A DNA stretch of 64,000 nucleotides from Changchengzhania lutea (GTDB taxonomy: Bacteria; Bacteroidota; Bacteroidia; Flavobacteriales; Flavobacteriaceae). The notes under the pieces are model-generated. The model saw only the letters and a program-made list of their open reading frames with translations. It was not told where the DNA came from and searched no databases. The number at the start of each line of letters is the position of its first letter. The stretch's first letter is position 1. Positions 34,979 through 44,100 of this stretch are shown in pieces. The stretch spans positions 496,001-560,000 of the forward strand of contig NZ_CP039456.1 in assembly GCF_006974145.1 (NCBI RefSeq), given 5' to 3'. The translations under genes were made by a program, and so were the position numbers.

Positions 34979-35554
34979 ATGAAAAAAAGTAGTATTCTCC
35001 TAGTGATATTTGCAATGAGTATCCTAGCTTGTAAAAGTGATAAAAAAGAACAAAAAGCAGTTGAAACTGAAGGTGAAAAAGTAGAAGTTGCCATGCAAAC
35101 GCCTAAAAAAGTAAAAATGGCATTGACGGCAAAAAGCGGCAGTTCTGTAAGTGGAAATGTGGTTTTTACGGAAGAAGATGGCACCGTAAGCATGACCGCT
35201 ATTATGAGTGGATTGGAGGTAGGAGAACATGCCATCCATATTCATGAATCATCAGATTGTTCTTCGGAAGATGGAAGTTCTGCTGGTGGTCATTGGAACC
35301 CTACAGCGAAACCACATGGCAAATGGGGCGCGTCAGAAGGCTATCATAAAGGAGATATAGGTAATTTTACTGCCGATGCCAACGGTAATGGTACCATATC
35401 TATGTCTACAGACGAATGGTGTATTGGTTGTGCTGATGATACTAAGAACATCTTAGGAAAAGGCATCATAGTACACGCTGGGGCTGATGATTTCACCTCG
35501 CAACCCTCTGGTGCTGCTGGTGCACGGGTAAGTTGTGCCGGTATTATTGAATAA
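34979..35554 (+). CDS. sodC: Cu/Zn superoxide dismutase lipoprotein
   Basis: 191-residue periplasmic SodC with a lipobox (FAMSILAC). Metal ligands are visible: His pair in HAIHIHESSDC, bridging His in GGHWNP, His and Asp in HKGDIGN, and the last His in GIIVHAGADD. The disulfide Cys pair is in SSDCSS and RVSCAG. I start at ATG 34979; the longer frame begins at 34901 inside the regulatory dyad and would bury the signal peptide. A terminator follows, so it is probably a single-gene unit. Confidence 0.94.
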   Translation: MKKSSILLVIFAMSILACKSDKKEQKAVETEGEKVEVAMQTPKKVKMALTAKSGSSVSGNVVFTEEDGTVSMTAIMSGLEVGEHAIHIHESSDCSSEDGSSAGGHWNPTAKPHGKWGASEGYHKGDIGNFTADANGNGTISMSTDEWCIGCADDTKNILGKGIIVHAGADDFTSQPSGAAGARVSCAGIIE

Positions 35555-35581
35555 GGTTTTCCAATAAAAAATAAAATCAAT

Positions 35582-35615
35582 AAAACAGCTGCTTATTAAA
35601 GTGGCTGTTTTTTTA
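35582..35615 (+). terminator. intrinsic terminator after sodC
   Basis: AAAACAGC (35582-35589) pairs with GCTGTTTT (35604-35611), followed by a T-run, 28 bases after the sodC stop. Confidence 0.75.
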
Positions 35616-35641
35616 AAAACATAAATGTTAAGTTCCCAAAA

Positions 35642-36172
35642 ATGGAATTAGAAGCCCTAGTTGAAAAATTTAAACATAAAGACGAGAAGGCTTTTGAAAC
35701 GCTTTATGGTATGTACCATAAAAGTATGCATGGTGTTATTTACAATATTGTAAGAGATTATGATATTGCAGAAGAGGTGATGCAGGATGTCTTTATTAAA
35801 GCATGGCATAATGCCAATAGTTACTCCAGTGAAAAAGGTCGTTTTTTTACTTGGATTTTAAATATTGCGCGCAATGCTGCCATAGATAAAACACGCTCTA
35901 AAAATTTCAAGAACTCCAAACAAAACCTCAATGTTGATTTTTTCGTAGATATCCTAGAAACCAATGACAGTTTAGATGACGCCACAGATGCTATTGGTAT
36001 TGAAAAATTTGTGAAAAAACTTGCCAAAAAATGTATTGAAGTTATTGAGCTTTTATATTTCAAGGGATACACGCAAAGTGAAGCATCTGAAACGCTCAAG
36101 ATGCCCATTGGTACTATTAAAACAAGAAACAGAAACTGCATTAAGGATTTAAGAACCATGGTATTGAATTAA
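35642..36172 (+). CDS. RNA polymerase ECF-type sigma factor
   Basis: 176-residue sigma-70 family protein. Region 2 (about 14-80: FETLYGMYHKSMHGVIYNIV, then FIKAWHNANSYSSEKGRFFTW) and region 4 (about 118-172: YFKGYTQSEASETLKMPIGTIKTRNRNC) are both present. Its stop abuts the ATG of an RskA-like anti-sigma factor, so this is a sigma/anti-sigma switch. The target genes are unknown; the neighbouring DUF4331 cluster is a guess. Confidence 0.92.
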   Translation: MELEALVEKFKHKDEKAFETLYGMYHKSMHGVIYNIVRDYDIAEEVMQDVFIKAWHNANSYSSEKGRFFTWILNIARNAAIDKTRSKNFKNSKQNLNVDFFVDILETNDSLDDATDAIGIEKFVKKLAKKCIEVIELLYFKGYTQSEASETLKMPIGTIKTRNRNCIKDLRTMVLN

Positions 36173-36976
36173 ATGGATATTAAAGCATACATAGAATCTG
36201 GAATTTTAGAACTTTACGTGGCTGGCGCACTTTCTGATGAGGAAAACGAACAGGTCTATCAGCTTATGCAACAGCATCCTGAAATATTACAAGAAGTGCT
36301 TGAAATTGAAGCAGCAGTGGTTAAACTTACAGCCTCAACATCAAGACGAAATATCGAAACTTTACTTCAAAAAGTCAAAATAACATTAGGTTTTAATACC
36401 GATGAAGCCAAAGTAATTTCTATTGTAAAACCAAAATACAATTGGATCACGTATACAGGTTGGGCAGCCTCAGTTATTTTAGCGGCAGGTTTATTATGGA
36501 CGGTAAGTGAAAACAACACGTTAAAATCTGATATTCAAACCGCGGAAACCCAAGAAAACTTATTAGAAACGCAAATTGAAAATTCAAAACATAGTTTAGC
36601 TGAAGCCAACACCCTGATTTCTGTTTTGCGAGATGATTCTATTATCGAAATTCCATTAGGTGGCCAAGGCGAATTCTCTAGCGCTTATGCAAAAGTATAC
36701 TGGGACAAGGCGTCCAATCGTATTTTTCTAGATGCGCAAGGGCTTCCAGAACCACCACGCGGAAAAGTTTATCAAGTGTGGTCTTTGACACTTAATCCAC
36801 TTACTCCTACAAGTTTGGGAACTATTGACGATTTTATTACCGATGACAATAAAATATTTGAAATAAAAAACCCGAACAGTAGTGAAGCCTTTGGTATTAC
36901 TTTAGAACCAGCAGGTGGAAGCGACGCACCAACCATGGAGCAACTTTATACTTTGGGTGCTGTGAATGCCAGTTGA
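36173..36976 (+). CDS. anti-sigma factor (RskA-like)
   Basis: 267-residue membrane protein. The N-terminal cytosolic part (IESGILELYVAGALSDEENEQVYQLM) is a zinc-less anti-sigma domain. A single membrane helix is near residue 95 (WITYTGWAASVILAAGLLW). A short coiled coil follows, and the C-terminal periplasmic region (YAKVYWDKASNRIFLDAQGLPEPPRGKVYQVW) matches the RskA C-terminal domain. The start codon directly follows the sigma stop, so synthesis of the pair is coupled. Confidence 0.9.
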   Translation: MDIKAYIESGILELYVAGALSDEENEQVYQLMQQHPEILQEVLEIEAAVVKLTASTSRRNIETLLQKVKITLGFNTDEAKVISIVKPKYNWITYTGWAASVILAAGLLWTVSENNTLKSDIQTAETQENLLETQIENSKHSLAEANTLISVLRDDSIIEIPLGGQGEFSSAYAKVYWDKASNRIFLDAQGLPEPPRGKVYQVWSLTLNPLTPTSLGTIDDFITDDNKIFEIKNPNSSEAFGITLEPAGGSDAPTMEQLYTLGAVNAS

Positions 36977-37450
36977 TTATTAAACTGAAGATTAGTATCC
37001 TCACATTTTCTTAGGAAACTGGTGGCATTAGTCTGCATGAAACGAGCTACACAAGACATTGAAAAACTATTTCATTGGATTCTTTTAGAAAGTATTGCCA
37101 GTTTAAATATGGTCTAAAAGTTTTACTCATCAATCATGGAATAGTTAAATAAATAAGAAAAAGATGTATAACCCACTATTATAAAGAAATTACTCCATCT
37201 AGTATAGCACCAAATTAGAAAAATTCAAGCCATCTTTCGATTACTTCTAAATAAGGAATAGCCCAGTTATATTGCTATGACCAGGCTGATTTCCTAACAA
37301 AATAACCAAAAAAACTAAATCATATTTGCTATGATTTATGCAAATGCAACCTTCCTTTTTCATGAGTAAGCAATTAATTTCCTCAAATTAATAATGCCAA
37401 TGTTTTTTGGTTAAAAGTTTTGAAGAATTCAAAAAAAGTCACTTTATCGA
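36977..37450. other. 474-base gap without a recognised gene
   Basis: No open frame longer than about 26 codons with coding character, no palindromic repeat of the families seen elsewhere, and no clear terminator hairpin. It lies between the convergent anti-sigma and TPR lipoprotein genes. It may be decayed sequence. Confidence 0.6.
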
Positions 37451-38740
37451 TTAAATATTTTTAATGTTTTTAGCCATAAGAGGACCTAACTCAAAACTAC
37501 TCTCCAATAATTCTTTTTTTAGATTTTTCGCTTTTTTGTTTTTACCATTTGCTTTATATATTTCAGCAATATGATATAATGCTTCGGGTTCAAATGTCTG
37601 ATTGGCAACGTGAGATTCTACAATATCCAATGCCATATCTACATGACCGTTTTTATAATATGCCCATGCCATTAAATCATAAGATCGTGGTGTGGGTCTA
37701 TTTTCTATTTCTGTTGCTGCTAATGTGATAGCCTTCTTAGAATTCAAATTATCTTCGGCAAGGAGCATCACATTATAGGCATTATACATATCGCCATAAG
37801 ACATATCTTCCATTTCTTTAAGGTATAAATTTAAATGTTCTGACTTCTTATGTTGGTCTTCCTTATACTCGGCAATCTCCGCTTTTAATAAATAATAATC
37901 TGGGGCAAAAAAAGTTTCTGTAACTGTGTTTAAAATACGTAGAGCTTCATCTGGATTTTTTTCATGTGAATAAACAATCCAAGCAATTCCTTTTTTCGCA
38001 TAGGCATCATTTGGATCTAATTCCAATGCTTTTAGGAAATAAGCGTAGGAGGTCTCAATATGTCCAGCGTGTCCATAAAAATCGGCCAAATTTGTATACG
38101 CCCATAATTTTAATCCGGGCAAATTAGAAGATTCAGCAATAGTAGTTGCTTGCTCCATAAATTTTATAGCGGTCTCTAAATCGCCTCTATGATCTGACCA
38201 TTTTGAGAGACGTATGAGGTAATCAAAATCGTTTGTGTCTTGAAAACGGTTTAAATAGTCTTTAGCCAATTCGTAATTCCCTAATTCTAGGTAGACGTCA
38301 AAAAGCATTTTTTGAGTATCCTCAAGTTTATCACCGTTAGATTCAGCTTTTTTCAAAAGGCTTAATGCTTCTTTAAATTTATGTTGTGAAATATAGTTTG
38401 TAGCAAGTGCTTTTAAATATGAAGAATTTTCATAATTGGTTATGCCATTGACTTTTAGGTAAGCGTTTTCAGCTTGCTTTAAATGTTCTATTTTTCCTGT
38501 AATGGCAAATAGCGTAGCGTAAGCACTGCCTAATTTAGCCAAATAAGGAAATTGGTTGGGGTTGTCCTTAAGTTTCTGATGCCAGAAATCCACTTCTTCT
38601 TGCGCCATGTTTAGGTGCATATTATCAGTAGGTTCCAGGTAAGCCATATAGTCCTTACTACTGGTGATTTGCTTTGGAGATGTTGTGCAACTAAACGCTA
38701 GGGCAAGCACACCAATCATCATAATATATTTCAAGTTCAT
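37451..38740 (-). CDS. tetratricopeptide-repeat lipoprotein
   Basis: 429-residue protein with a lipobox (VLALAFSC). Helical repeats run from about residue 55 to the end; clear TPR-like units include NYELAKDYLNRF, SYAYFLKALELDPNDAYAKKGIAW and EALYHIAEIYKANGKNKKAK. It is the last of three co-oriented genes after two DUF4331 proteins, separated by 60 bases. TPR lipoproteins of this type accompany DUF4331 genes in Bacteroidetes. A scaffold for envelope protein assembly is possible; specific function unknown. Confidence 0.85.
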   Translation of the reverse strand: MNLKYIMMIGVLALAFSCTTSPKQITSSKDYMAYLEPTDNMHLNMAQEEVDFWHQKLKDNPNQFPYLAKLGSAYATLFAITGKIEHLKQAENAYLKVNGITNYENSSYLKALATNYISQHKFKEALSLLKKAESNGDKLEDTQKMLFDVYLELGNYELAKDYLNRFQDTNDFDYLIRLSKWSDHRGDLETAIKFMEQATTIAESSNLPGLKLWAYTNLADFYGHAGHIETSYAYFLKALELDPNDAYAKKGIAWIVYSHEKNPDEALRILNTVTETFFAPDYYLLKAEIAEYKEDQHKKSEHLNLYLKEMEDMSYGDMYNAYNVMLLAEDNLNSKKAITLAATEIENRPTPRSYDLMAWAYYKNGHVDMALDIVESHVANQTFEPEALYHIAEIYKANGKNKKAKNLKKELLESSFELGPLMAKNIKNI

Positions 38741-38800
38741 CGTTTAGTATTTTTAAGATGTATGTATGTTTAATAAACTCTAATCCAGAGTTATTTTAGT

Positions 38801-39352
38801 CTACCAAGGCGAAGCCAAGTAAGGGAATGTGCTTAAAAAATCCTTGTCGTTGGCATCTACGTTATCATTGGATAATGTTGGATTTTCCATAAAATCCTCA
38901 CCCCCAAATATTAATAATAGTTCTACCGTTATAACATCGTCAGCTAAAGCTCTTCCTGTTAATACATTTTCGCCATCAAAGAATGTTGTTTTTCCATCTA
39001 AGGACACATTTAATACATCTGTAGCCAATAAGCCCGTGAATTCGGCTGAATTTAGCATTAATGCATTTCTTCCACCATCAGCATATGCAGGACTCAAACC
39101 CTCTAGGTTGGTTTGAAACATACTTTGAAAAGCTGCTGCTTGCATAGAAGGTATAGTCACGTTAAACATATCCTTAGACCCTTTCGATGTGAATACGGTA
39201 TTTACAGCAGGCCTTCCCATTTGATCTTCTTGTTTATACGTTCCAGAGAAATCAATTTCTTCAGACATCATTATCTTATCATCATCGTTTGAGCAATTGA
39301 ACGTTACAAGAACTATACATAATGCTAGAGCTAATATTTTTATATTTTTCAT
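38801..39352 (-). CDS. DUF4331 family lipoprotein (C-terminal half type)
   Basis: 183-residue exported protein with lipobox (LCIVLVTFNC). The region DQMGRPAVNTVFTSKGSKD matches the second half of DUF4331, and the C-terminal stretch ending FLSTFPYLASPW is typical of the family end. The first half is supplied by the preceding gene, which has its own signal peptide and is 24 bases upstream. The two proteins may pair outside the cytoplasm. No catalytic motif is known for DUF4331. Confidence 0.8.
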   Translation of the reverse strand: MKNIKILALALCIVLVTFNCSNDDDKIMMSEEIDFSGTYKQEDQMGRPAVNTVFTSKGSKDMFNVTIPSMQAAAFQSMFQTNLEGLSPAYADGGRNALMLNSAEFTGLLATDVLNVSLDGKTTFFDGENVLTGRALADDVITVELLLIFGGEDFMENPTLSNDNVDANDKDFLSTFPYLASPW

Positions 39353-39376
39353 GTTTCTTATTTTAATGTGTTGTTA

Positions 39377-40027
39377 TTATTTTCTTTTAGATTCTACCCA
39401 TGTGTTAATAGTTCCTGATCCACCAATCATTGATTTTGGCACCTCAACTACTACAGATAAAACATTAGTTCCTGCAAATGTGTCTGTACCTGGGCTATTA
39501 AAACCAGTAGCAGTTTCTCCAATTATCGCTGAATACTGTGCAAAATCGAAAAAGAAAGGATCATCTCTTGGTCCTGCGAAAAAAGTCATTCCTGCGCTAG
39601 TTTCAATATTTGCAGACGCTCCATAAGCTGTAATATCAACCATACCATTTGCAGAAGCGGTTGTCATTACCATACTATTCAATCCTGTTTGCGATGGTGC
39701 CACTGGCCCAAAGAAATACATTTTACCATCTCTAGGAATAGCTTGTATAACCAAATCTTCAACATTATCACCTGTGTTGTCAATATTGAATTCAATTAAG
39801 ACGTTCTCATCAAACATCGCACTTGCTGTTGTCGATGGACTCAAGAGGCCTTGTAAATTAGCAACAAATACTAAATTGTTTTCGTCTTGACCTTGAAACG
39901 CATAGAAATCGGTAATATCACTATTACCACCTTGAACAGCTGGAGCATCAATATGATCTGCCGCTATTACGAAGAGTGCAGCCGCAGCGACTACCCCAAT
40001 TGCCAATACTTTTTGAAATTTGTTCAT
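39377..40027 (-). CDS. DUF4331 family exported protein (N-terminal half type)
   Basis: 216-residue protein with a signal peptide (VLAIGVVAAAALFVIAA). The signature DHIDAPAVQGGNSDITDFYAFQ opens the mature part, a hallmark of DUF4331. The C terminus ends in VVVEVPKSMIGG. It is the first gene of the DUF4331-DUF4331-TPR set. Secreted or periplasmic; function unknown. Confidence 0.85.
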   Translation of the reverse strand: MNKFQKVLAIGVVAAAALFVIAADHIDAPAVQGGNSDITDFYAFQGQDENNLVFVANLQGLLSPSTTASAMFDENVLIEFNIDNTGDNVEDLVIQAIPRDGKMYFFGPVAPSQTGLNSMVMTTASANGMVDITAYGASANIETSAGMTFFAGPRDDPFFFDFAQYSAIIGETATGFNSPGTDTFAGTNVLSVVVEVPKSMIGGSGTINTWVESKRK

Positions 40028-40174
40028 GTTTTTTGAAATTTTGTTTATGGATTATTTTACTTTCAAGGATACCTACGATAAATAGAACATAATGGTTTTG
40101 TTAAATTTATGTTAAAGAATTATACAGCAAGTAATTGATGAAAACCTTACTTTTACCTTTTATAATTAATATGT

Positions 40175-41341
40175 ATGAATCCTTCGGCTAGAGGTTGGAT
40201 AAAAAAATTGATCAAGCGTTTTGAGGAAGATGAATTCCTTTTAAATCTAAGCGAAGATACTTTCTACGAAGCACTGCGTGCTTGTGGTTTTATATACGGT
40301 TTTAATATGGTTTCTGTGGGAAACATAATCCCAAAACAAGACCTTACAGACGATGAATTATGCAAACTAAATTTATTTATTGCCCTGATGCACGCGCATA
40401 CAAGTGCTGGTTGCCAAAGTCCTGTAATAGGTAGTATTACTCATTTTTATTCTGAAATCAATGAGGTTAAAACCTCGTTCCTTCATAATTTATTTGGAGG
40501 GCATAATAAGCACAGTTTGGAGTACATTATTAACAGGCGTATTCAAATTGATAACAATATGTTATCTAAAAACTTTAACTATTACAGTATCAATGCCCTG
40601 TTATATGTTGATGTTTTGGCCTACAAGCAATACTTAAAAAACGAATCGTTATCGCGTGTCTATATTAAAAATTTAGAAGCTGCCATTGAAGTGATTATTC
40701 TCAATGCGCTAAATTCTAAAGCCAACAAAAAGGAATACGATACCGGTTTTATAAAACTATTTGAATCTTCAATGCGCTATCATAATCACGATGATGTTGA
40801 TTATGATGAGGGTTTAAAAGTGGTTTCCAATACTGATGAGAAGAGCTACCTTTTAGACTTGGCATCAATGGCCACATGGAGCGATAATCTAATAGATTAT
40901 TCTGAGCAAAAATTTCTTTTAAAACTCGGCAAGGATTTGAATTTAGATGAAATCACAACAAAAGCGTCTCTAAAAAATGTAGCCGATTTTTATGAGATAC
41001 ATAAAAACAATATGGCCTTGTTGAGCTCTCAAAACATCGTGCAGAATTTCTATAATAATTCCAGTAAAATTGTCATAAAACTTATAACACGAAATAGCAA
41101 ACGTATTTATCGTGAATTGAAAGGTAGCAAAGAACTCATGAGACTTCTTACCCAGAGTACTGTGCGCCCTCTAACCACTGCTGAACAGAAAAAAGTTAAC
41201 GAGCAGCTTTTGGATATTTTCAAAACGATACCCAGTCTCGCCATATTTCTGCTTCCAGGTGGCGCCTTACTCTTACCTTTAGTTATTAAGTTTATTCCCA
41301 AATTATTACCCTCAGCTTTTGACGATAACAGAATTGAATAA
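40175..41341 (+). CDS. LETM1-related biofilm-associated protein
   Basis: 388-residue protein. The C-terminal 70 residues resemble the LETM1 region (KKVNEQLLDIFKTIPSLAIFLLPGGALLLPLVIKFIPKLLPSAF), with one hydrophobic helix. The rest is helical and opens with NPSARGWIKKLIKRF. In Flavobacteria this family has been named for an effect on biofilm formation; mechanism unproven. It is alone, 72 bases ahead of lpxD. Confidence 0.82.
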   Translation: MNPSARGWIKKLIKRFEEDEFLLNLSEDTFYEALRACGFIYGFNMVSVGNIIPKQDLTDDELCKLNLFIALMHAHTSAGCQSPVIGSITHFYSEINEVKTSFLHNLFGGHNKHSLEYIINRRIQIDNNMLSKNFNYYSINALLYVDVLAYKQYLKNESLSRVYIKNLEAAIEVIILNALNSKANKKEYDTGFIKLFESSMRYHNHDDVDYDEGLKVVSNTDEKSYLLDLASMATWSDNLIDYSEQKFLLKLGKDLNLDEITTKASLKNVADFYEIHKNNMALLSSQNIVQNFYNNSSKIVIKLITRNSKRIYRELKGSKELMRLLTQSTVRPLTTAEQKKVNEQLLDIFKTIPSLAIFLLPGGALLLPLVIKFIPKLLPSAFDDNRIE

Positions 41342-41412
41342 TAATTACGGGTTTCTGTGTTTTTTCCTGTAGTTTTACATCATTGCACTAAACTTAAACT
41401 TAACTACACGAA

Positions 41413-42405
41413 ATGAAATCATATACTGTTGAAGAGATTAGCACGCTAGTTAATGGCGTATTACTAGGGAATACTACAAATAAAATAACAGGGCCGGAAC
41501 AATTACAACAGGCCAAAGACAACCAAATCACCTTTATAGGAAGCACTAAATACATTAAGCTTTGGAAAGACTCTAAGGCCTGTGCAGCATTAGTAAATGA
41601 TAATTTAACAGTAGAACCGGAAGATAATCGTGCTATTATTAAAGTGAAAAATGCCGATTTAGCTATGGCCAAAATACTTGAACTATTTAATCCGCCCGCA
41701 CCACAGTTCGATGTAGACATTCATCCAACGGCTGTTGTGGATGCTTCGGCAACTATAGGTGAGGGCTGTAAAATTGGAGCCAACTGTTATGTGGGTAAAA
41801 ATGTGGTTCTTGGCAATGGTGTAACTATGTATCCTAATGTTTGTGTTTTTGATGAAACTTCTATCGGTGACCACACGACTATATGGTCTGGAACCGTGAT
41901 TAGAGAGCGTTGCATTATTGGTAGCCATTGTATTTTCCACACAAATGTAAGTATTGGAGCAGATGGTTTTGGCTATCGCCCGAGTGACGATGGTAGGGGC
42001 TTGGTAAAAGTACCTCAAATAGGAAATGTCATAATAGGGCATTATGTAGAAATCGGAGCCAACTCCTGCGTAGACCGAGCAAAATTCAGTTCTACTATTA
42101 TAGGCGATGGTTGTAAAATAGATAACCTGGTGCAAATAGCACATAACAGTATTATGGGGCGGTCTTGCATTATGGCAGGCCATAGTGGTTTAGCAGGTTC
42201 GGTAACTTTAGGAGACGGTGTTATTATTGGAGGTAGTGCTTCTATTAAAGACCATACCACCATACACTCTGGCGCAACCGTTGGTGCGGGCTCTGGTGTG
42301 ATGAATGATGTTAAAGCTGGTGAAACGGTTTTAGGATATCCAGCACAGGATGCTAGAGATATGTTAAAGCAATGGGTAGCGATGCGTAGGTTAGCAAAAA
42401 AATAA
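41413..42405 (+). CDS. lpxD: UDP-3-O-(3-hydroxyacyl)glucosamine N-acyltransferase (LpxD)
   Basis: Third enzyme of lipid A synthesis, 330 residues. The N-terminal uridine-binding domain (to about 100) is followed by a left-handed beta-helix of hexapeptide repeats (VDIHPTAVVDASATIGEGCKI onward) and a C-terminal helix. The catalytic His lies in VQIAHNSIMG. Length agrees with the family. In Bacteroidetes a second copy fused to other lipid A genes is often present elsewhere, so this may be a paralogue. Confidence 0.94.
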   Translation: MKSYTVEEISTLVNGVLLGNTTNKITGPEQLQQAKDNQITFIGSTKYIKLWKDSKACAALVNDNLTVEPEDNRAIIKVKNADLAMAKILELFNPPAPQFDVDIHPTAVVDASATIGEGCKIGANCYVGKNVVLGNGVTMYPNVCVFDETSIGDHTTIWSGTVIRERCIIGSHCIFHTNVSIGADGFGYRPSDDGRGLVKVPQIGNVIIGHYVEIGANSCVDRAKFSSTIIGDGCKIDNLVQIAHNSIMGRSCIMAGHSGLAGSVTLGDGVIIGGSASIKDHTTIHSGATVGAGSGVMNDVKAGETVLGYPAQDARDMLKQWVAMRRLAKK

Positions 42406-42555
42406 GCTTAGTTGACTTTATCTAAAACTGCAGTAAACTTCTTGTAAGTTTGGGGATAAACCTATGAGTATAATAGAATGACGATTACAAGAAAACATGT
42501 TTTTATTGCATGGGGCATTAGGCTAATTGTCATTTTAATTTTCAGTTATGGTTAT

Positions 42556-42602
42556 TAAAAACCTTGTAGGTTTATGTTGCTTAATTCCAATACCTACAAG
42601 GT
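42556..42602. repeat. ACCTACAAGGT inverted repeat, copy 4
   Basis: AAAAACCTTGTAGGT (42556-42571) and TACCTACAAGGT (42591-42602) face each other across about 20 bases. Same family as the palindromes in the cco cluster. It is in the 538-base gap between lpxD and the CHASE gene. Confidence 0.7.
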
Positions 42603-42643
42603 CAAAATAAGGTCTTGCAGGATATGAAAAAGAATTATTTGTT

Positions 42644-42843
42644 AATAAAAAATTTCTTGAAACCGACTATCCCCGGCAGAGCCATCGAGGTATTTCGCCG
42701 GTTTCATTTTGGCCTTGGGGCCAAAAACCGAAATTTTGTATTTTACCTCACCCAGAACTGCTGAAAATGGCAGTTCTGACCTCTCCCAAGGAGAGGTAAA
42801 CAGGAAACCCCGACCCAAGGGTCGGAGAGTCTTTAGATTGAAA
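42644..42843. repeat. 200-bp multi-hairpin repeat, copy 1
   Basis: Nearly identical to 60622-60819 over its whole length. It holds a chain of hairpins: GAAACCG/CGGTTTC (42659-42705) around a variable segment, TTTTGGCC-TTGG-GGCCAAAA (42707-42726), CAGAACTGC/GCAGTTCTG (42753-42778), ACCTCTCC-CAA-GGAGAGGT (42779-42797) and CCGACCC-AA-GGGTCGG (42810-42825). There is no open frame. It is either a MITE-like element or a structured RNA gene. Confidence 0.85.
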
Positions 42844-42943
42844 TTAAAGCTGTTAAATTTTGAATGAACTCATCTGTCGTTATACAAAGTGGACAATAAA
42901 AGTTTATAAAGTTGATCCTTGGATAATGCTTTGCTCATAGCCT

Positions 42944-43834
42944 TTATAATGTATTATTAAAGCCTGTTGCTCGCTTAGCTAGCTTTTCAGATTTTAAATA
43001 AAAATAAACAAGAAACCCAGATAACAAAGCAAAAATAATTCCGGTAATCAGAAAATAATTAATGAGATGAAGCCTATTGGGTGAAAATGATGATTTAGAA
43101 GGGTACATTCTTATACTCCAATATTTACCATGAAGTTTATCAATTAAAATCTTTTCTTCATAAACCAAATCATCCGTTTTTTTATCAATATCCCGTGTAT
43201 TGGATTTATAGAAAACAGCCCCATCATTATCCCTCACTTCTATGGGATATCCATCTAGACTTTCTGTAATCTTGATCAGGTTTTCCATAAAATCCATACC
43301 TGCGGTGATTGTGCCTCGAAATCTATTTTGAAAATACACGGGGACATCAATTAAAAAAGCTTGACCACCTTGTATCATATTTGCCCAAGGCGTTATATTA
43401 GTAGAGTCATCAAAGCTATGTTCCACCCATTCCTTTTTGCGATATACTATTTTAGAAATATCCAAACCAAGAACACTTTTATTACCAATCAAAGGGACTA
43501 TACTTTTTATAACCATATTAGAATTAATCCATTCAACAAAATGAATAGATGGATGTTGTTCCAAAAGTAATTGTGCATCATCTTTCCAATATTTAAAGTT
43601 TTTTCCATCAGTATATTCTAATCTCGTTTTAAGGTTTTCTATACTTTCTATACTCTGTTTAAGAACTAAATTAAATTCCTGTGACGCTAATTTTCCCGTT
43701 TGAGCCAGATTTTCCCTTACCCAATCCTTATGAGACTTCACTAACTTATTCCATATGGCCCCAGTAAGTATTAGAATTAAAATAACAGACAATACAGGTA
43801 ACACTATCTCCTTTTTGTAAATTCTATAAATCAT
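42944..43834 (-). CDS. CHASE-domain membrane protein without output domain
   Basis: 296-residue protein with an N-terminal membrane helix (LPVLSVILILILTGAIW), an extracytoplasmic CHASE-like sensor domain (about 35-255, with QHPSIHFVEWIN) and a second helix (LINYFLITGIIFALLSGFLVYFYL) followed by only 15 residues. CHASE domains normally precede a histidine kinase or cyclase, and none is present. The 200-bp repeat ends 100 bases downstream, so a lost kinase part is possible. Alternatively it signals through a partner. Confidence 0.75.
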   Translation of the reverse strand: MIYRIYKKEIVLPVLSVILILILTGAIWNKLVKSHKDWVRENLAQTGKLASQEFNLVLKQSIESIENLKTRLEYTDGKNFKYWKDDAQLLLEQHPSIHFVEWINSNMVIKSIVPLIGNKSVLGLDISKIVYRKKEWVEHSFDDSTNITPWANMIQGGQAFLIDVPVYFQNRFRGTITAGMDFMENLIKITESLDGYPIEVRDNDGAVFYKSNTRDIDKKTDDLVYEEKILIDKLHGKYWSIRMYPSKSSFSPNRLHLINYFLITGIIFALLSGFLVYFYLKSEKLAKRATGFNNTL

Positions 43835-44100
43835 ATTTAGATTGTATATAATAATAGCTTAGAGGAGAGAATTATGATCAAATTAGCTACTAACACTTGT
43901 AATATAATGACTATTAGTAATATAGCCTAATTTATTAAAATAAACCATCTGTAATAAACTCTGTTCATAGAACATTCATTTTTCATGTTTCAATCTTTGT
44001 GAAAAATTTCTATTAAAAATGTGTAAACAAAATTAAGGGTAAAGCATGAGGGTAGCATGCAGAGGCAATATTGGTAAATTCCATTTAAAAACCACCAATT

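Noticed and set aside
37037-37117. 26-codon frame starting MKRATQDIEKLFHWIL
   Set aside because: Too short and isolated, with no recognisable motif or conserved context visible.
38801-40027. Frameshifted single DUF4331 gene
   Set aside because: The second part has its own start, lipoprotein signal and a 24-base gap, so two real genes are more likely.
41683-42183. 166-codon frame opposite lpxD
   Set aside because: Antisense shadow of the beta-helix repeats; composition and repeats follow the sense gene.
42870-42938. 22-codon minus-strand frame MSKALSKDQLYKLLLSTLYNDR next to the 200-bp repeat
   Set aside because: Short, no supporting signal; may be chance, although its position next to the repeat was noted.
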